Below are positions 1-6,667 of a DNA stretch of 10,873 nucleotides, piece after piece. Every line of letters begins with the position of its first letter. The first letter of the stretch is position 1. A program made the position numbers and the translations under genes. The notes beneath the pieces are model-generated. The model searched no databases, had not been told where the DNA came from, and worked only from the letters and a program-made list of their open reading frames with translations. Origin of the DNA: an uncultured Cloacibacillus sp. (GTDB lineage: Bacteria > Synergistota > Synergistia > Synergistales > Synergistaceae); contig UQVV01000043.1 in NCBI GenBank assembly GCA_900544635.1, positions 1 to 10,873 on the forward strand, read 5' to 3'.

Positions 1-202
1 CGCCGCTGACGCAGGCTTCGGCGTATCCGTCGCAGCCGGGGTAGCCGCAGCCGCCGCAGTTGGCGCCGGGCAGGATTTCGCGTATTTTGCTCTGGCGTTC
101 GTCGACGGCGACGTAGAATTTCTCGGATGCGAAGGCGAGCAGCGCCCCGAATATGACGCCGAGCCCTCCCATTACCAGTGTCGGGTAGAGTATTCCTTCC
201 AT
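1..202 (-). CDS. rnfB: Electron transport complex subunit RnfB, N-terminal part (cut by window edge)
   Basis: RnfB is the ferredoxin-facing iron-sulfur subunit of the Rnf complex and passes electrons from reduced ferredoxin into the membrane part. Only the first 67 codons are present; the gene continues past the left edge. The visible part has an N-terminal hydrophobic helix (about residues 5-25) and then the four-cysteine 4Fe-4S motif typical of RnfB, with cysteines at residues 49, 52, 57 and 64 in the context GANCGGCGYPGC. The ATG start is fixed by a good ribosome site (AGGAGG, complement of 210-215), which overlaps the rnfA stop codon, so the two genes are translationally coupled. The later ferredoxin-like 4Fe-4S domains expected in RnfB lie outside the window and cannot be judged. 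Identification is firm from the motif and from gene order. Confidence 0.95.
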   Translation of the reverse strand, partial: MEGILYPTLVMGGLGVIFGALLAFASEKFYVAVDERQSKIREILPGANCGGCGYPGCDGYAEACVSG

Positions 203-213
203 GTCCGTCCCTC

Positions 214-792
214 CTATTTGATGAGGCCGCTGAAGCCCATGAAGGCTATCGACATGAGGCCCGCCGTGACGAGGGCTATCGGCAGCCCGCGCATGCAGCG
301 CGGCATTTCCGTGTTCATCTCTATTTTCTCGCGTATGCCGGCCATCAGGACGATGGCGAGGAGGAAGCCCGCCGACGAGCCGAAGGCGTTGACTACGGAG
401 TAGATGAAGTTGTAGTTCTCGTTCATGTTGATGACGGCGACGCCGAGGACGGCGCAGTTCGTCGTGATGAGCGGGAGGAAGATGCCGAGGGATTTGTAGA
501 GCCCGGGCATCATTTTCTTGAGCACCGTTTCGACGAACTGGACGAGCGCCGCGATTATCAGGATGAACGCGAGCGTGTAGAGGTATTCCAGTCCGAGCGG
601 GACGAGGATGAAGTTGTAGGCGAGCCACGTCATTATCGCCGCAAAGGTCGTGACGAATACGACGGCTACGCCCATGCCCTTCGCCGTCTCAAGCTGGCTG
701 GAGACTCCGAGGAACGGGCAGCAGCCGAGGAAGCGGGCGAGCAGGATGTTGTTGACGAGCACAGAGCTCACGAACAGAGCGATGAGTCCCAT
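214..792 (-). CDS. rnfA: Electron transport complex subunit RnfA
   Basis: RnfA is an integral membrane subunit of the ion-translocating ferredoxin:NAD+ oxidoreductase. The protein is 192 residues, the usual family length, and is almost entirely hydrophobic, with about six membrane helices. It has the family signature [20 protein letters not shown] near residues 14-33 and a second conserved cysteine at 113 in TTNCAVLG. In the RnfA/RnfE and NqrD/NqrE families these half-membrane cysteines form, together with the partner subunit, the intramembrane iron or 2Fe-2S site. The ATG overlaps the rnfE stop by one base (TAATG), and an AAGGAGG ribosome site sits inside the end of rnfE, so translation is coupled to rnfE. 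The stop codon overlaps the rnfB ribosome site. Nothing unusual is seen. Confidence 0.97.
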   Translation of the reverse strand: MGLIALFVSSVLVNNILLARFLGCCPFLGVSSQLETAKGMGVAVVFVTTFAAIMTWLAYNFILVPLGLEYLYTLAFILIIAALVQFVETVLKKMMPGLYKSLGIFLPLITTNCAVLGVAVINMNENYNFIYSVVNAFGSSAGFLLAIVLMAGIREKIEMNTEMPRCMRGLPIALVTAGLMSIAFMGFSGLIK

Positions 793-1529
793 TACTTACC
801 GGCCTCCTTTTCGTTTTTGGCGCAGACGCTGCCGGTGGTGGTGCCGTGGCAGATGCCCTTGAGCGCGCAGCCGCCGCAGGCGTCGAGCTCCTGCCATCCG
901 TCGTAGGTGGACTGTACGCCGGTCGCTTTTTCTTCTTTCCTCATTTTAAGGTGGCGTATGAAGGCCATGAGGATTCCGAGCGTTATGAAGCCGCCCGGGG
1001 CGAGTATTACGAGCAGGGCCGGAGCGTAGATTTCGGGCGGGAGCACCGTCACGCCGAATACCGTGCCGTTGCCGAGCGCTTCGCGTATCGAGCCTATCAG
1101 TATCAGCGCCGCCGTGAAGCCGAGCCCCATTCCGACGCCGTCGAACATCGAGGCTATGACGCCGTTCTTATAGGCGTAGGCCTCCGCTCGCGCGAGGATG
1201 ATGCAGTTGACGACGATGAGCGGTATGAATATACCGAGGGACTTGTTGAGCGTTGGCGCGTAGGCCGAGATGAGCAGCTGGACGACGGTGACGAAGCCCG
1301 CTATGACGACTATGAAGGCCGGGATGCGTATCTCGTCCGGGATGCATTTTCTTATCGCGGATATGGCCATGTTCGAGCCCATGAGGACCGCCGTCGCGGC
1401 GAGCCCCATGCCGAGGCCGTTGATGGCGCTCGTCGTGACCGCTATCGTGGGGCACATTCCGAGAACGAGGACGAAGGTCGGGTTTTCGGTCAGTATCCCG
1501 TTTTTGATTATCTTAAGAGGATTTATCAT
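792..1529 (-). CDS. rnfE: Electron transport complex subunit RnfE with a cysteine-rich C-terminal tail
   Basis: RnfE is the membrane partner of RnfA with inverted topology; together they hold the intramembrane iron site. It is 245 residues long. The core (about residues 1-195) has the signature [20 protein letters not shown] with Cys26 and a second conserved Cys109 in [12 protein letters not shown]. After the last membrane helix comes a basic stretch ([10 protein letters not shown]) and then a hydrophilic tail with cysteines at 218, 221, 227 and 236 (C-x2-C-x5-C-x8-C). This makes the protein longer than the roughly 200-residue core. By the positive-inside rule the tail should be cytoplasmic. 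Its function is not known to me; metal or iron-sulfur binding is an inference. The start has a GGGAGGAAG ribosome site, and 18 bases separate it from rnfG. Confidence 0.96.
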   Translation of the reverse strand: MINPLKIIKNGILTENPTFVLVLGMCPTIAVTTSAINGLGMGLAATAVLMGSNMAISAIRKCIPDEIRIPAFIVVIAGFVTVVQLLISAYAPTLNKSLGIFIPLIVVNCIILARAEAYAYKNGVIASMFDGVGMGLGFTAALILIGSIREALGNGTVFGVTVLPPEIYAPALLVILAPGGFITLGILMAFIRHLKMRKEEKATGVQSTYDGWQELDACGGCALKGICHGTTTGSVCAKNEKEAGK

Positions 1530-1547
1530 CTTTTTTCTTCCTCCCCG

Positions 1548-2105
1548 TTACTGCGCGAAATTGGCGCGCCAGTATTCAAGCGCGGTGTTCACTCCGCTGA
1601 TTACCGCGGACGACGTGATGGTCGCGCCGGAAATGGCCTGTATCTGGTCGTCGGACTCTGGCGGGGTCTTGGTCACGGAGAGCTTCTCCGCGAGCTTTTC
1701 TTTAAACTGTCCCGCGAAGGCGGGCTCCACGGCCTTCGCGCCGAGGCCCGGCGTCTCGCTGTGGCTCAGTATCTTGATGTCCATGACGCGGCCTTCGTTG
1801 TTGACGCCGACGACGGTCGTGATGAGGCCCGCGTAGCCCTTGGGCGTCACGGTGAAGTTATAGCCCTTGACTTCGCCGTTCGCGCTGCCCTCGTATATCT
1901 CCGTTATCATCGGGTTGCCGTCCTTGACCGCGACGGCCTTGAACTCCGTCGCGCCGGGCAGCGTGGAGGCGAGAGCTTCGTTCTTCTCCTGCTCCTGTAC
2001 GAGACGAATCGGTTCGAGCGTCATCGTGTAGACTCCGCCGAGGATCAGCCCGGTCGCCGCCGTTATGGCGAAAAGTATCAGTCCGTACTTTACGATCTTA
2101 GGCAT
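1548..2105 (-). CDS. rnfG: Electron transport complex subunit RnfG (covalent FMN subunit)
   Basis: RnfG carries a covalently bound FMN and faces the outside of the membrane, where it forms part of the electron path to RnfD. The 185-residue protein has one N-terminal membrane anchor (about residues 5-28) followed by an FMN-binding domain. The motif AISGATITSSAV near residues 157-168 contains the flavinylation site, with Thr162 as the predicted phosphoester-linked residue; Asp152 and Asp153 precede it as expected for the ApbE flavin transferase. HSETPGLG (around residue 115) is another conserved family motif. No ApbE gene is in this window, so one must be elsewhere. The ATG overlaps the end of rnfD by eight bases and has a GAGGTG ribosome site. 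Confidence 0.96.
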   Translation of the reverse strand: MPKIVKYGLILFAITAATGLILGGVYTMTLEPIRLVQEQEKNEALASTLPGATEFKAVAVKDGNPMITEIYEGSANGEVKGYNFTVTPKGYAGLITTVVGVNNEGRVMDIKILSHSETPGLGAKAVEPAFAGQFKEKLAEKLSVTKTPPESDDQIQAISGATITSSAVISGVNTALEYWRANFAQ

Positions 2106-3027
2106 GTTTTTTCACCTCACCGAAGATATGCGGCTTCGTCGCCCTGTCGATGAGCGGAACGACGAGGTTCATTATCAGTATCGAGTACGACACGCCCTCG
2201 GGATAGCCGCCCCAGGTGCGTATCAGCGTAGCGAGGACGCCGCAGCCGACGGCGAAGATTATCTGCCCGCGGCGCGTCACCGGCGTCGTGACGTAGTCGG
2301 TCGCCATGAAGATAGCGCCGAGCAGCAGTCCGCCCGAGAGCACCTCGTAAAGCGGCGACACGGGCCTGCCGAAGACCATGCTGAGCACCGCGACCGTCGC
2401 GACGTAGACGACGGGGATGTGCCATTTGATTATGTCCTTCCAGAGAAGGATTCCGAAGCCTATCAGAAGGGCTATCGCGGAGGTCTCTCCGATGCAGCCG
2501 CCGACGTGTCCGATGAAGAGGTCCTGAAGGCTCGGGAGCTGGTCGAGCGCGCCCGTCTTGATAAGCGCGAGCGGCGTCGGGCCGGAGACCCCGTCTATCG
2601 TCCAGGTCGTCATCGGCACGGGCCAGCTCGTCAGCATCATCGCGCGGCCCGCGAGCGCGGGGTTCACGATGTTGCAGCCGAGGCCGCCGAAGAGATGTTT
2701 TACTACAATCATCGAGAAGAGGCTGCCCAAGACCGCCATCCAGAAAGGAATGGTCGGCGGCAGGTTGTAGGCGAGAAGCAGCCCCGTGACCGCCGCGGAA
2801 AGGTCGTTCACCGTGCTGGGCTTCTTGACCGCCTTTTCCCAGAGGTACTCAAAAAGCACGCACGAGGCGACGCAGACCGCCATGACAATCGCGGCGCGGA
2901 AGCCGAAGAAATATACGCCGGCGAGCCCGGCGGGGGCGAGAGCCGCGAGCACCCATCCCATGACCTTCTGAGTGTCGAGCGGGGAGTGGATGTGCGGCGA
3001 GCTTGATACTACGAGCAAACGTTCCAT
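2098..3027 (-). CDS. rnfD: Electron transport complex subunit RnfD (covalent FMN membrane subunit)
   Basis: RnfD is a multi-spanning membrane subunit, homologous to NqrB, that carries a covalent FMN and takes part in ion translocation. The protein is 309 residues, normal for the family, with many hydrophobic helices and the conserved stretch GGLGCNIVNPALAGRAMML near residues 114-132. The flavin attachment motif is DGVSGPTPLA, with predicted attachment to Thr151. It has proline where the common form has alanine (SGAT). The ATG overlaps the rnfC stop by one base (TAATG); the ribosome site is weak (AGGCGG), so translation probably depends on coupling to rnfC. The 3' end overlaps rnfG by eight bases. 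Confidence 0.96.
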   Translation of the reverse strand: MERLLVVSSSPHIHSPLDTQKVMGWVLAALAPAGLAGVYFFGFRAAIVMAVCVASCVLFEYLWEKAVKKPSTVNDLSAAVTGLLLAYNLPPTIPFWMAVLGSLFSMIVVKHLFGGLGCNIVNPALAGRAMMLTSWPVPMTTWTIDGVSGPTPLALIKTGALDQLPSLQDLFIGHVGGCIGETSAIALLIGFGILLWKDIIKWHIPVVYVATVAVLSMVFGRPVSPLYEVLSGGLLLGAIFMATDYVTTPVTRRGQIIFAVGCGVLATLIRTWGGYPEGVSYSILIMNLVVPLIDRATKPHIFGEVKKHA

Positions 3028-4364
3028 TATTTAGCAGCCGCCTTTCTGCGCATCGCCATAACGGAGGCCTTTCCGTCGCGGCAGCCCTGCGTAAGCGGGC
3101 GGTGCGCCGGGCACACGTAGGTGCAGCTTCCGCATTCTATGCAGTTCATGCCGCCCTCCTCCTCGAAGCGCTTATACTGGCGCGCCGAGACGAGCGGCTC
3201 GAGCACCGTCGGGACGAGCCCCATCGGGCAGGCCTCGACGCACTTGCCGCAGTGCAGGCAGGCGGTGATAGGCTTCAGCAGCGCGGACTTCGCCGTCAGC
3301 GCGAGAATGCCGGAGGTGCCCTTCACGACCGGCACGTCGATGGAGCGCATCGAAACGCCCATCATCGGCCCGCCGGAGAGTATTTTGACCGGCTGCTCTT
3401 TGAATCCGCCGCAGAGGTCGATAAGCTCGCGCACCGACGTGCCGAGCGGCACGGAAATATTCTTCGGATGCGCGACGGCGTCGCCCGTCACAGTGACGAC
3501 GCGCGTCACCGCGGGCTCGCCGAGCGCGATCGCGCGGTAAATCTGCTGCGTCGTGCGCACGTTGAGGATGATGCAGCCGACGTCGGCGGGCAGCGCCGTC
3601 ATGACGTACTCCTGCCCCGTCAGCGCTTCGATAAGCATTTTTTCCGCGCCCTGCGGATACTTGACGGCGAGCGGCTGGACGGTGATGCCCTTCGCGCCGA
3701 GACGCGCGACCGCCTCCTCCATCGTCTTGATGGCTGCGGGCTTGTTGTTCTCTATCGCGATAATGCCCTGCGCCTCGGGGAAGAGGCGGAGCATCAGCCT
3801 GAGCCCGTGGACGACCTCGTCCGGCGACTCGAGCATAATGCGGTTGTCGCAGTTGAGGTACGGTTCGCACTCGACGCCGTTGACGATAAGCCACTTGATT
3901 TTCTTATCTGGCGGCGGGGACAGCTTGACCGCCGTCGGGAACGTAGCGCCGCCGAAGCCGACTATTCCGGCCTCGCGGATGCGCTTCAGATACTCCTTCG
4001 GGTCGATATTCTCATAGTCCGGGAGCGGCTGCCACTCGGGCGCCTTCTCGTAAAGGCCGTCGTTCTCGACGACGACGCAGTTCTCGAAGGTCCCCGGCGT
4101 CGTCATGCGCAGCGTCACGTCCTTCACAGTGCCGGAAACGCTCGAAAGCACGGGCGCTGAGACGAAAGCGTCGTTGTTGCCGAGCCGCGTGCCGACCAGC
4201 ACGCGGTCGCCCTTCGCGACGACGGGCGCGTTCGGCGCGCCGATGTTCTGCGGCATCGGGAAAACGAGCTCGCCCGTAGGAAGATAATGCTCGATCTTCT
4301 CGTCCGCGGTCAAATCTTTGTTCTGCGGCGGGTGAATGCCGCCCCAGAATGTCGGAAGCTTCAT
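3027..4364 (-). CDS. rnfC: Electron transport complex subunit RnfC (NADH-side flavin and iron-sulfur subunit)
   Basis: RnfC is the cytoplasmic subunit that exchanges electrons with NAD+/NADH. It has 445 residues, the usual length for RnfC of anaerobes and without the long alanine-rich C-terminal extension of proteobacterial forms. An N-terminal sandwich-hybrid-like region (about residues 40-80) is followed by the flavin/NADH domain with GGATFPT at 138-144. Two 4Fe-4S motifs lie at the C-terminus: cysteines 369, 372, 375, 379 (CLHCGKCVEACPMG) and 408, 411, 414, 418 (CIECGSCTYVCP). It is the first gene of the operon. A GGAGGAG ribosome site precedes the ATG, and a candidate promoter lies about 80 bases upstream. 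Confidence 0.97.
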   Translation of the reverse strand: MKLPTFWGGIHPPQNKDLTADEKIEHYLPTGELVFPMPQNIGAPNAPVVAKGDRVLVGTRLGNNDAFVSAPVLSSVSGTVKDVTLRMTTPGTFENCVVVENDGLYEKAPEWQPLPDYENIDPKEYLKRIREAGIVGFGGATFPTAVKLSPPPDKKIKWLIVNGVECEPYLNCDNRIMLESPDEVVHGLRLMLRLFPEAQGIIAIENNKPAAIKTMEEAVARLGAKGITVQPLAVKYPQGAEKMLIEALTGQEYVMTALPADVGCIILNVRTTQQIYRAIALGEPAVTRVVTVTGDAVAHPKNISVPLGTSVRELIDLCGGFKEQPVKILSGGPMMGVSMRSIDVPVVKGTSGILALTAKSALLKPITACLHCGKCVEACPMGLVPTVLEPLVSARQYKRFEEEGGMNCIECGSCTYVCPAHRPLTQGCRDGKASVMAMRRKAAAK

Positions 4365-4441
4365 AATAAGAACGCTCCTCCTTCAGCAGAATTGTACGGA
4401 GTTACTCTCCACCAACAAAAAAATAACCCATAACCCAATTT

Positions 4442-4470
4442 ATTATTTTAGCATTTATGTCTGAAAACAA
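4442..4470 (-). promoter_or_regulatory. Candidate sigma70-type promoter for the rnf operon
   Basis: On the minus strand TTGTTT (complement of 4465-4470) is separated by 17 bases from AATAAT (complement of 4442-4447). An overlapping extended -10, TGCTAAAAT, sits at 4445-4453. Either would start transcription near 4436 and give a leader of about 70 nucleotides before rnfC. The -35 matches consensus poorly. The call rests on position, AT-richness in a GC-rich region and the extended -10. The exact start is not settled. Confidence 0.5.
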
Positions 4471-4523
4471 AAGAGTTTTTTCATAGGAAAGAAGGCTGTT
4501 TCACAAACTAAAGAGCGTTGACA

Positions 4524-4542
4524 GAAGCGGAAAAACCGCTTC
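4524..4542. repeat. Perfect 7-base inverted repeat upstream of rnf
   Basis: GAAGCGG and CCGCTTC flank an AAAAA spacer, making a 19-base perfect dyad about 70 bases upstream of the candidate rnf -35. No T-tract follows on either strand, so it is not an ordinary intrinsic terminator. It could be an operator or a small stem-loop. It also lies between TTGACA (4518-4523) and TATGAT (4547-4552) on the plus strand, a 23-base spacing that is too long for a normal promoter. Confidence 0.5.
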
Positions 4543-4625
4543 AGCGTATGATCAGCGCGAAACGCCCCGAACGCGCAAAAGAGCGCGCAATTACGTAAAT
4601 TATGCAAAACGTGAGCGCGTTCTGC

Positions 4626-4669
4626 AAAAAAGCCGGCGCGGCGGCTCTTGTTCGGAGCCTGCCGCGCCG
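4626..4669 (-). terminator. Rho-independent terminator of the phn operon
   Basis: About 30 bases beyond the phnW stop, minus-strand RNA folds into a long GC-rich stem. The outer arm is eight to nine pairs (CGGCGCGGC with GCCGCGCCG), then a single bulged base, then a five-pair inner arm (GGCTC with GAGCC) closed by a seven-base loop. It is followed by GGC and TTTTTT. This is a textbook intrinsic terminator, and it separates the phn operon from rnf downstream on the same strand. Confidence 0.92.
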
Positions 4670-4698
4670 TAGGGGGATGTTGGGTTTTTGTTCGGTTT

Positions 4699-5805
4699 CT
4701 ATTTTTTTACGTATTTCGCTGCGGAGGCGAGGACGCCTTCGATGTCTTTCATGTGGACGTCGCCGATGTTGCCGACGCGGAAGGTGTCGGCTTCGGAGAT
4801 TTTTCCGGGGTAGAGGACGTAGCCTTCGCTTTTCATAAATTCGTAGAAGTCTTTGAAGTCGAAGTTTTTGTCGGGGTAGAGGAAGGACGTGATGATGGGC
4901 GACTGGACTTCTTTACTGAGCAGCGGACGGAAGCCGAGCGCGTCCATGCCTTCGGCGAGGCGGCGCTGGTTTTCCGCGTAGCGTTTGTGGCGCGCCGCGA
5001 CTCCGCCTTCTTCCTGAAGCTCCATGAGCGCTTCGATGAAGGCGCGCACGACGTGGGTCGGCGAGGTGAAGCGCCATTTGCCGTGTCCCTGTTCCATGAC
5101 TTTCCACTGGTCGTAGAGGTCGAGCGATACGGAGCGCGCGCGGCCCTCGCATTTTTCAAGTTCGGCGCGTTTTGCGATTATGAAGGAAAATCCCGGCACG
5201 CCCTGGATGCACTTGTTGGCGCTGCTTATCATGAAGTCTATGCCGAGGCCGGCCATATCTATCGGCACGCCGCCGAAGCTGCTCATCGCGTCGACGATGA
5301 ATATTCTGCCGCGGCTTTTTACTTCATGCGCGACGCTTTCGATGTCGTTGAGTATGCCTGTCGTCGTCTCGCAGTGGATCATGAGGACGTGCGTCACGTC
5401 GGGGTTTTCGTCGAGGAATTTCGCCGCTTCGGCGGCGTCGGGGCGCTCCGTCTCGCGGTAGGAGAGTTCGTCGGTTTTTATATGGAGCGTGCGCGCTATC
5501 TGGGCGGCGCGATGGCCGTATGCGCCGTTGGCGAGGACGAGGATGCGTCCGTCCTCGGGGACGACGCTGCCTATAACGGATTCGACGCCGTATGTGCCGC
5601 TGCCCTGCATCGGGACTGCGGTGTATTCAGCGCGTTTCGCTTCGTCCGGTATCGCGAGCGCGACGAGGTCGCGTCTCATGCCTTCGACAAGGTTGTTGTA
5701 GTCGGCGTCCCATGTGCACCAGTCGCGCAGCATGGCCTCACGCACCGCCGGCGTGGTCGAGAGTGGGCCTGGGGTGAGAAGGAGGTAGGGGTTCTGCGTA
5801 GTCAT
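4699..5805 (-). CDS. phnW: 2-aminoethylphosphonate:pyruvate transaminase
   Basis: PhnW is a PLP enzyme that converts 2-AEP and pyruvate to phosphonoacetaldehyde and L-alanine (EC 2.6.1.37) in the cytoplasm. The protein is 368 residues, the normal length for this class V aminotransferase family. It opens with the family hallmark LLTPGPLSTTPAVREAML; the PLP-binding lysine is predicted as Lys198 in SSANKCIQGVPGFSF, the PLP-interacting aspartate is Asp172 in VDAMSSFGG, and Arg343 near the C-terminus (TFRVGNIGD) is in the expected substrate-carboxylate position. The ATG directly follows the phnX stop (TAAATG) with an AGGAGA ribosome site inside phnX. It is the last gene of the operon and is followed by a strong terminator. 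Its partner phnX next door makes 2-AEP the firm substrate assignment. Confidence 0.96.
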   Translation of the reverse strand: MTTQNPYLLLTPGPLSTTPAVREAMLRDWCTWDADYNNLVEGMRRDLVALAIPDEAKRAEYTAVPMQGSGTYGVESVIGSVVPEDGRILVLANGAYGHRAAQIARTLHIKTDELSYRETERPDAAEAAKFLDENPDVTHVLMIHCETTTGILNDIESVAHEVKSRGRIFIVDAMSSFGGVPIDMAGLGIDFMISSANKCIQGVPGFSFIIAKRAELEKCEGRARSVSLDLYDQWKVMEQGHGKWRFTSPTHVVRAFIEALMELQEEGGVAARHKRYAENQRRLAEGMDALGFRPLLSKEVQSPIITSFLYPDKNFDFKDFYEFMKSEGYVLYPGKISEADTFRVGNIGDVHMKDIEGVLASAAKYVKK

Positions 5806-6621
5806 TTATTTCGTCTCCTGGTGTGATTTTAATTTGTTTATCTGCTCTATGAGCTTCGGAAGCTCGGTTATGCGGTCTATCACGAAGTCCGCGCCCGCGC
5901 CGTAGAAGCGCTCGCGCACCTCGGCGAAGCGGCCCGCGCGTTCGGCGGCGGAGAGCGCCGCGCATTCATCGCGGCTCAGGCCGAGTTCGCTGCTTCCTTC
6001 GATTATGCCGACGCTCCATACGCCGGCGTTTTTGCCCTCGCGCACGTCTGCGAGCGTGTCGCCGGCCTTGACGACGTTCGCCGGCGGATATACGCCTAAT
6101 TTTTCCATGTTTCTGAATATCATGTAGGGGGCGGGGCGTCCGGCTCCCGTCTCGTCGGGGGTGACGAGAGAATCTGGCGCGTAGCCGCGCGCGGCGGCGC
6201 CGGGGGCGACTATGTCCATCATCTCTTTCGTATATCCGGTGGTCGAGCCTATTTTCAGCCCCATGCGGCGAAGCTCAGCGACTGTTTCAACGACGCCGGG
6301 GATCGGCTCGCAGTAGTCTTTGAGGACGGCCATGAGCGCCGGGACAGAGGCGGCGTATATTCTATCCACGTCTTCTTCCGTCCACGCGCGTCCGTATTTT
6401 TCGGCGAAGAGCGCCGATACTCTCTCAAGTTTCAGCAGCTCGCGCACGTGGTCGCGCTTCGGCAGCCCCATCGGGCCGCGCGCTTCGGCTTCGCTGACGG
6501 GCAGTCCTTCCTGCTCGAACGCCTTCATAAAGGCCCCGACGGGAGCTTCGCAGCCGAAGTCCACCGTCGTGCCGGCCCAGTCGAATACCACGCATGAAAC
6601 GCGGTTTTCTTCGTTTATCAC
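5806..6621 (-). CDS. phnX: Phosphonoacetaldehyde hydrolase (phosphonatase)
   Basis: PhnX is a HAD-superfamily enzyme that cleaves the C-P bond of phosphonoacetaldehyde to acetaldehyde and phosphate (EC 3.11.1.1). The protein is 271 residues, typical of the family. HAD motif I is FDWAGTTVD with the nucleophile Asp14; the alanine at 16, in place of the usual second aspartate, is characteristic of phosphonatases. The Schiff-base lysine is predicted as Lys55 in RGPMGLPKRDHVREL of the cap domain. Motif II is GSTTGYTKEMM (125-135) and the acidic motif III is KAGDTLADVREGKNAG (Asp188). The start is GTG, supported by GGAGG nine bases upstream (complement of 6631-6635). The stop abuts the phnW ATG. 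All key residues are present, so it is predicted to be active. Confidence 0.96.
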   Translation of the reverse strand: MINEENRVSCVVFDWAGTTVDFGCEAPVGAFMKAFEQEGLPVSEAEARGPMGLPKRDHVRELLKLERVSALFAEKYGRAWTEEDVDRIYAASVPALMAVLKDYCEPIPGVVETVAELRRMGLKIGSTTGYTKEMMDIVAPGAAARGYAPDSLVTPDETGAGRPAPYMIFRNMEKLGVYPPANVVKAGDTLADVREGKNAGVWSVGIIEGSSELGLSRDECAALSAAERAGRFAEVRERFYGAGADFVIDRITELPKLIEQINKLKSHQETK

Positions 6622-6667
6622 TTTATATTACCTCCGTATCAGATGCTTTTCAGCAGCAGGTGATTTT

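Larger units (their letters stand above)
4365..4698. other. Intergenic region between phnW and rnfC
   Basis: This 334-base stretch holds no supported gene. Read on the minus strand it contains, in order, the phn operon terminator (4626-4669), a stretch with short GC-rich dyads, a perfect 7-base dyad (4524-4542), an AT-rich promoter-like segment (4442-4470), and a leader of roughly 70 bases running into rnfC. The leader includes a tandem heptamer (GGGTTAT twice, complement of 4423-4436) and a weak 4-bp hairpin (GGAG/CTCC) near 4398-4410. Open frames that enter it are antisense shadows of phnW. Confidence 0.8.

Noticed and set aside
846..2153. A 435-codon plus-strand frame opposite rnfE and rnfG.
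   Set aside because: Same charge-rich shadow composition, no ribosome site, and fully antisense to conserved rnf genes.
3003..4160. A 385-codon plus-strand frame opposite rnfC.
   Set aside because: Shadow of rnfC; no recognisable motif, while the minus strand has two intact 4Fe-4S motifs.
4571..4598. Short palindromes (CGCGC/GCGCG stem and TTACGTAA) upstream of rnf.
   Set aside because: Arms of four or five bases in a GC-rich spacer are expected by chance, with no T-tract or promoter nearby.
4648..5826. A 392-codon plus-strand frame opposite phnW.
   Set aside because: Begins inside the phn terminator stem and mirrors phnW, which has all its catalytic residues.
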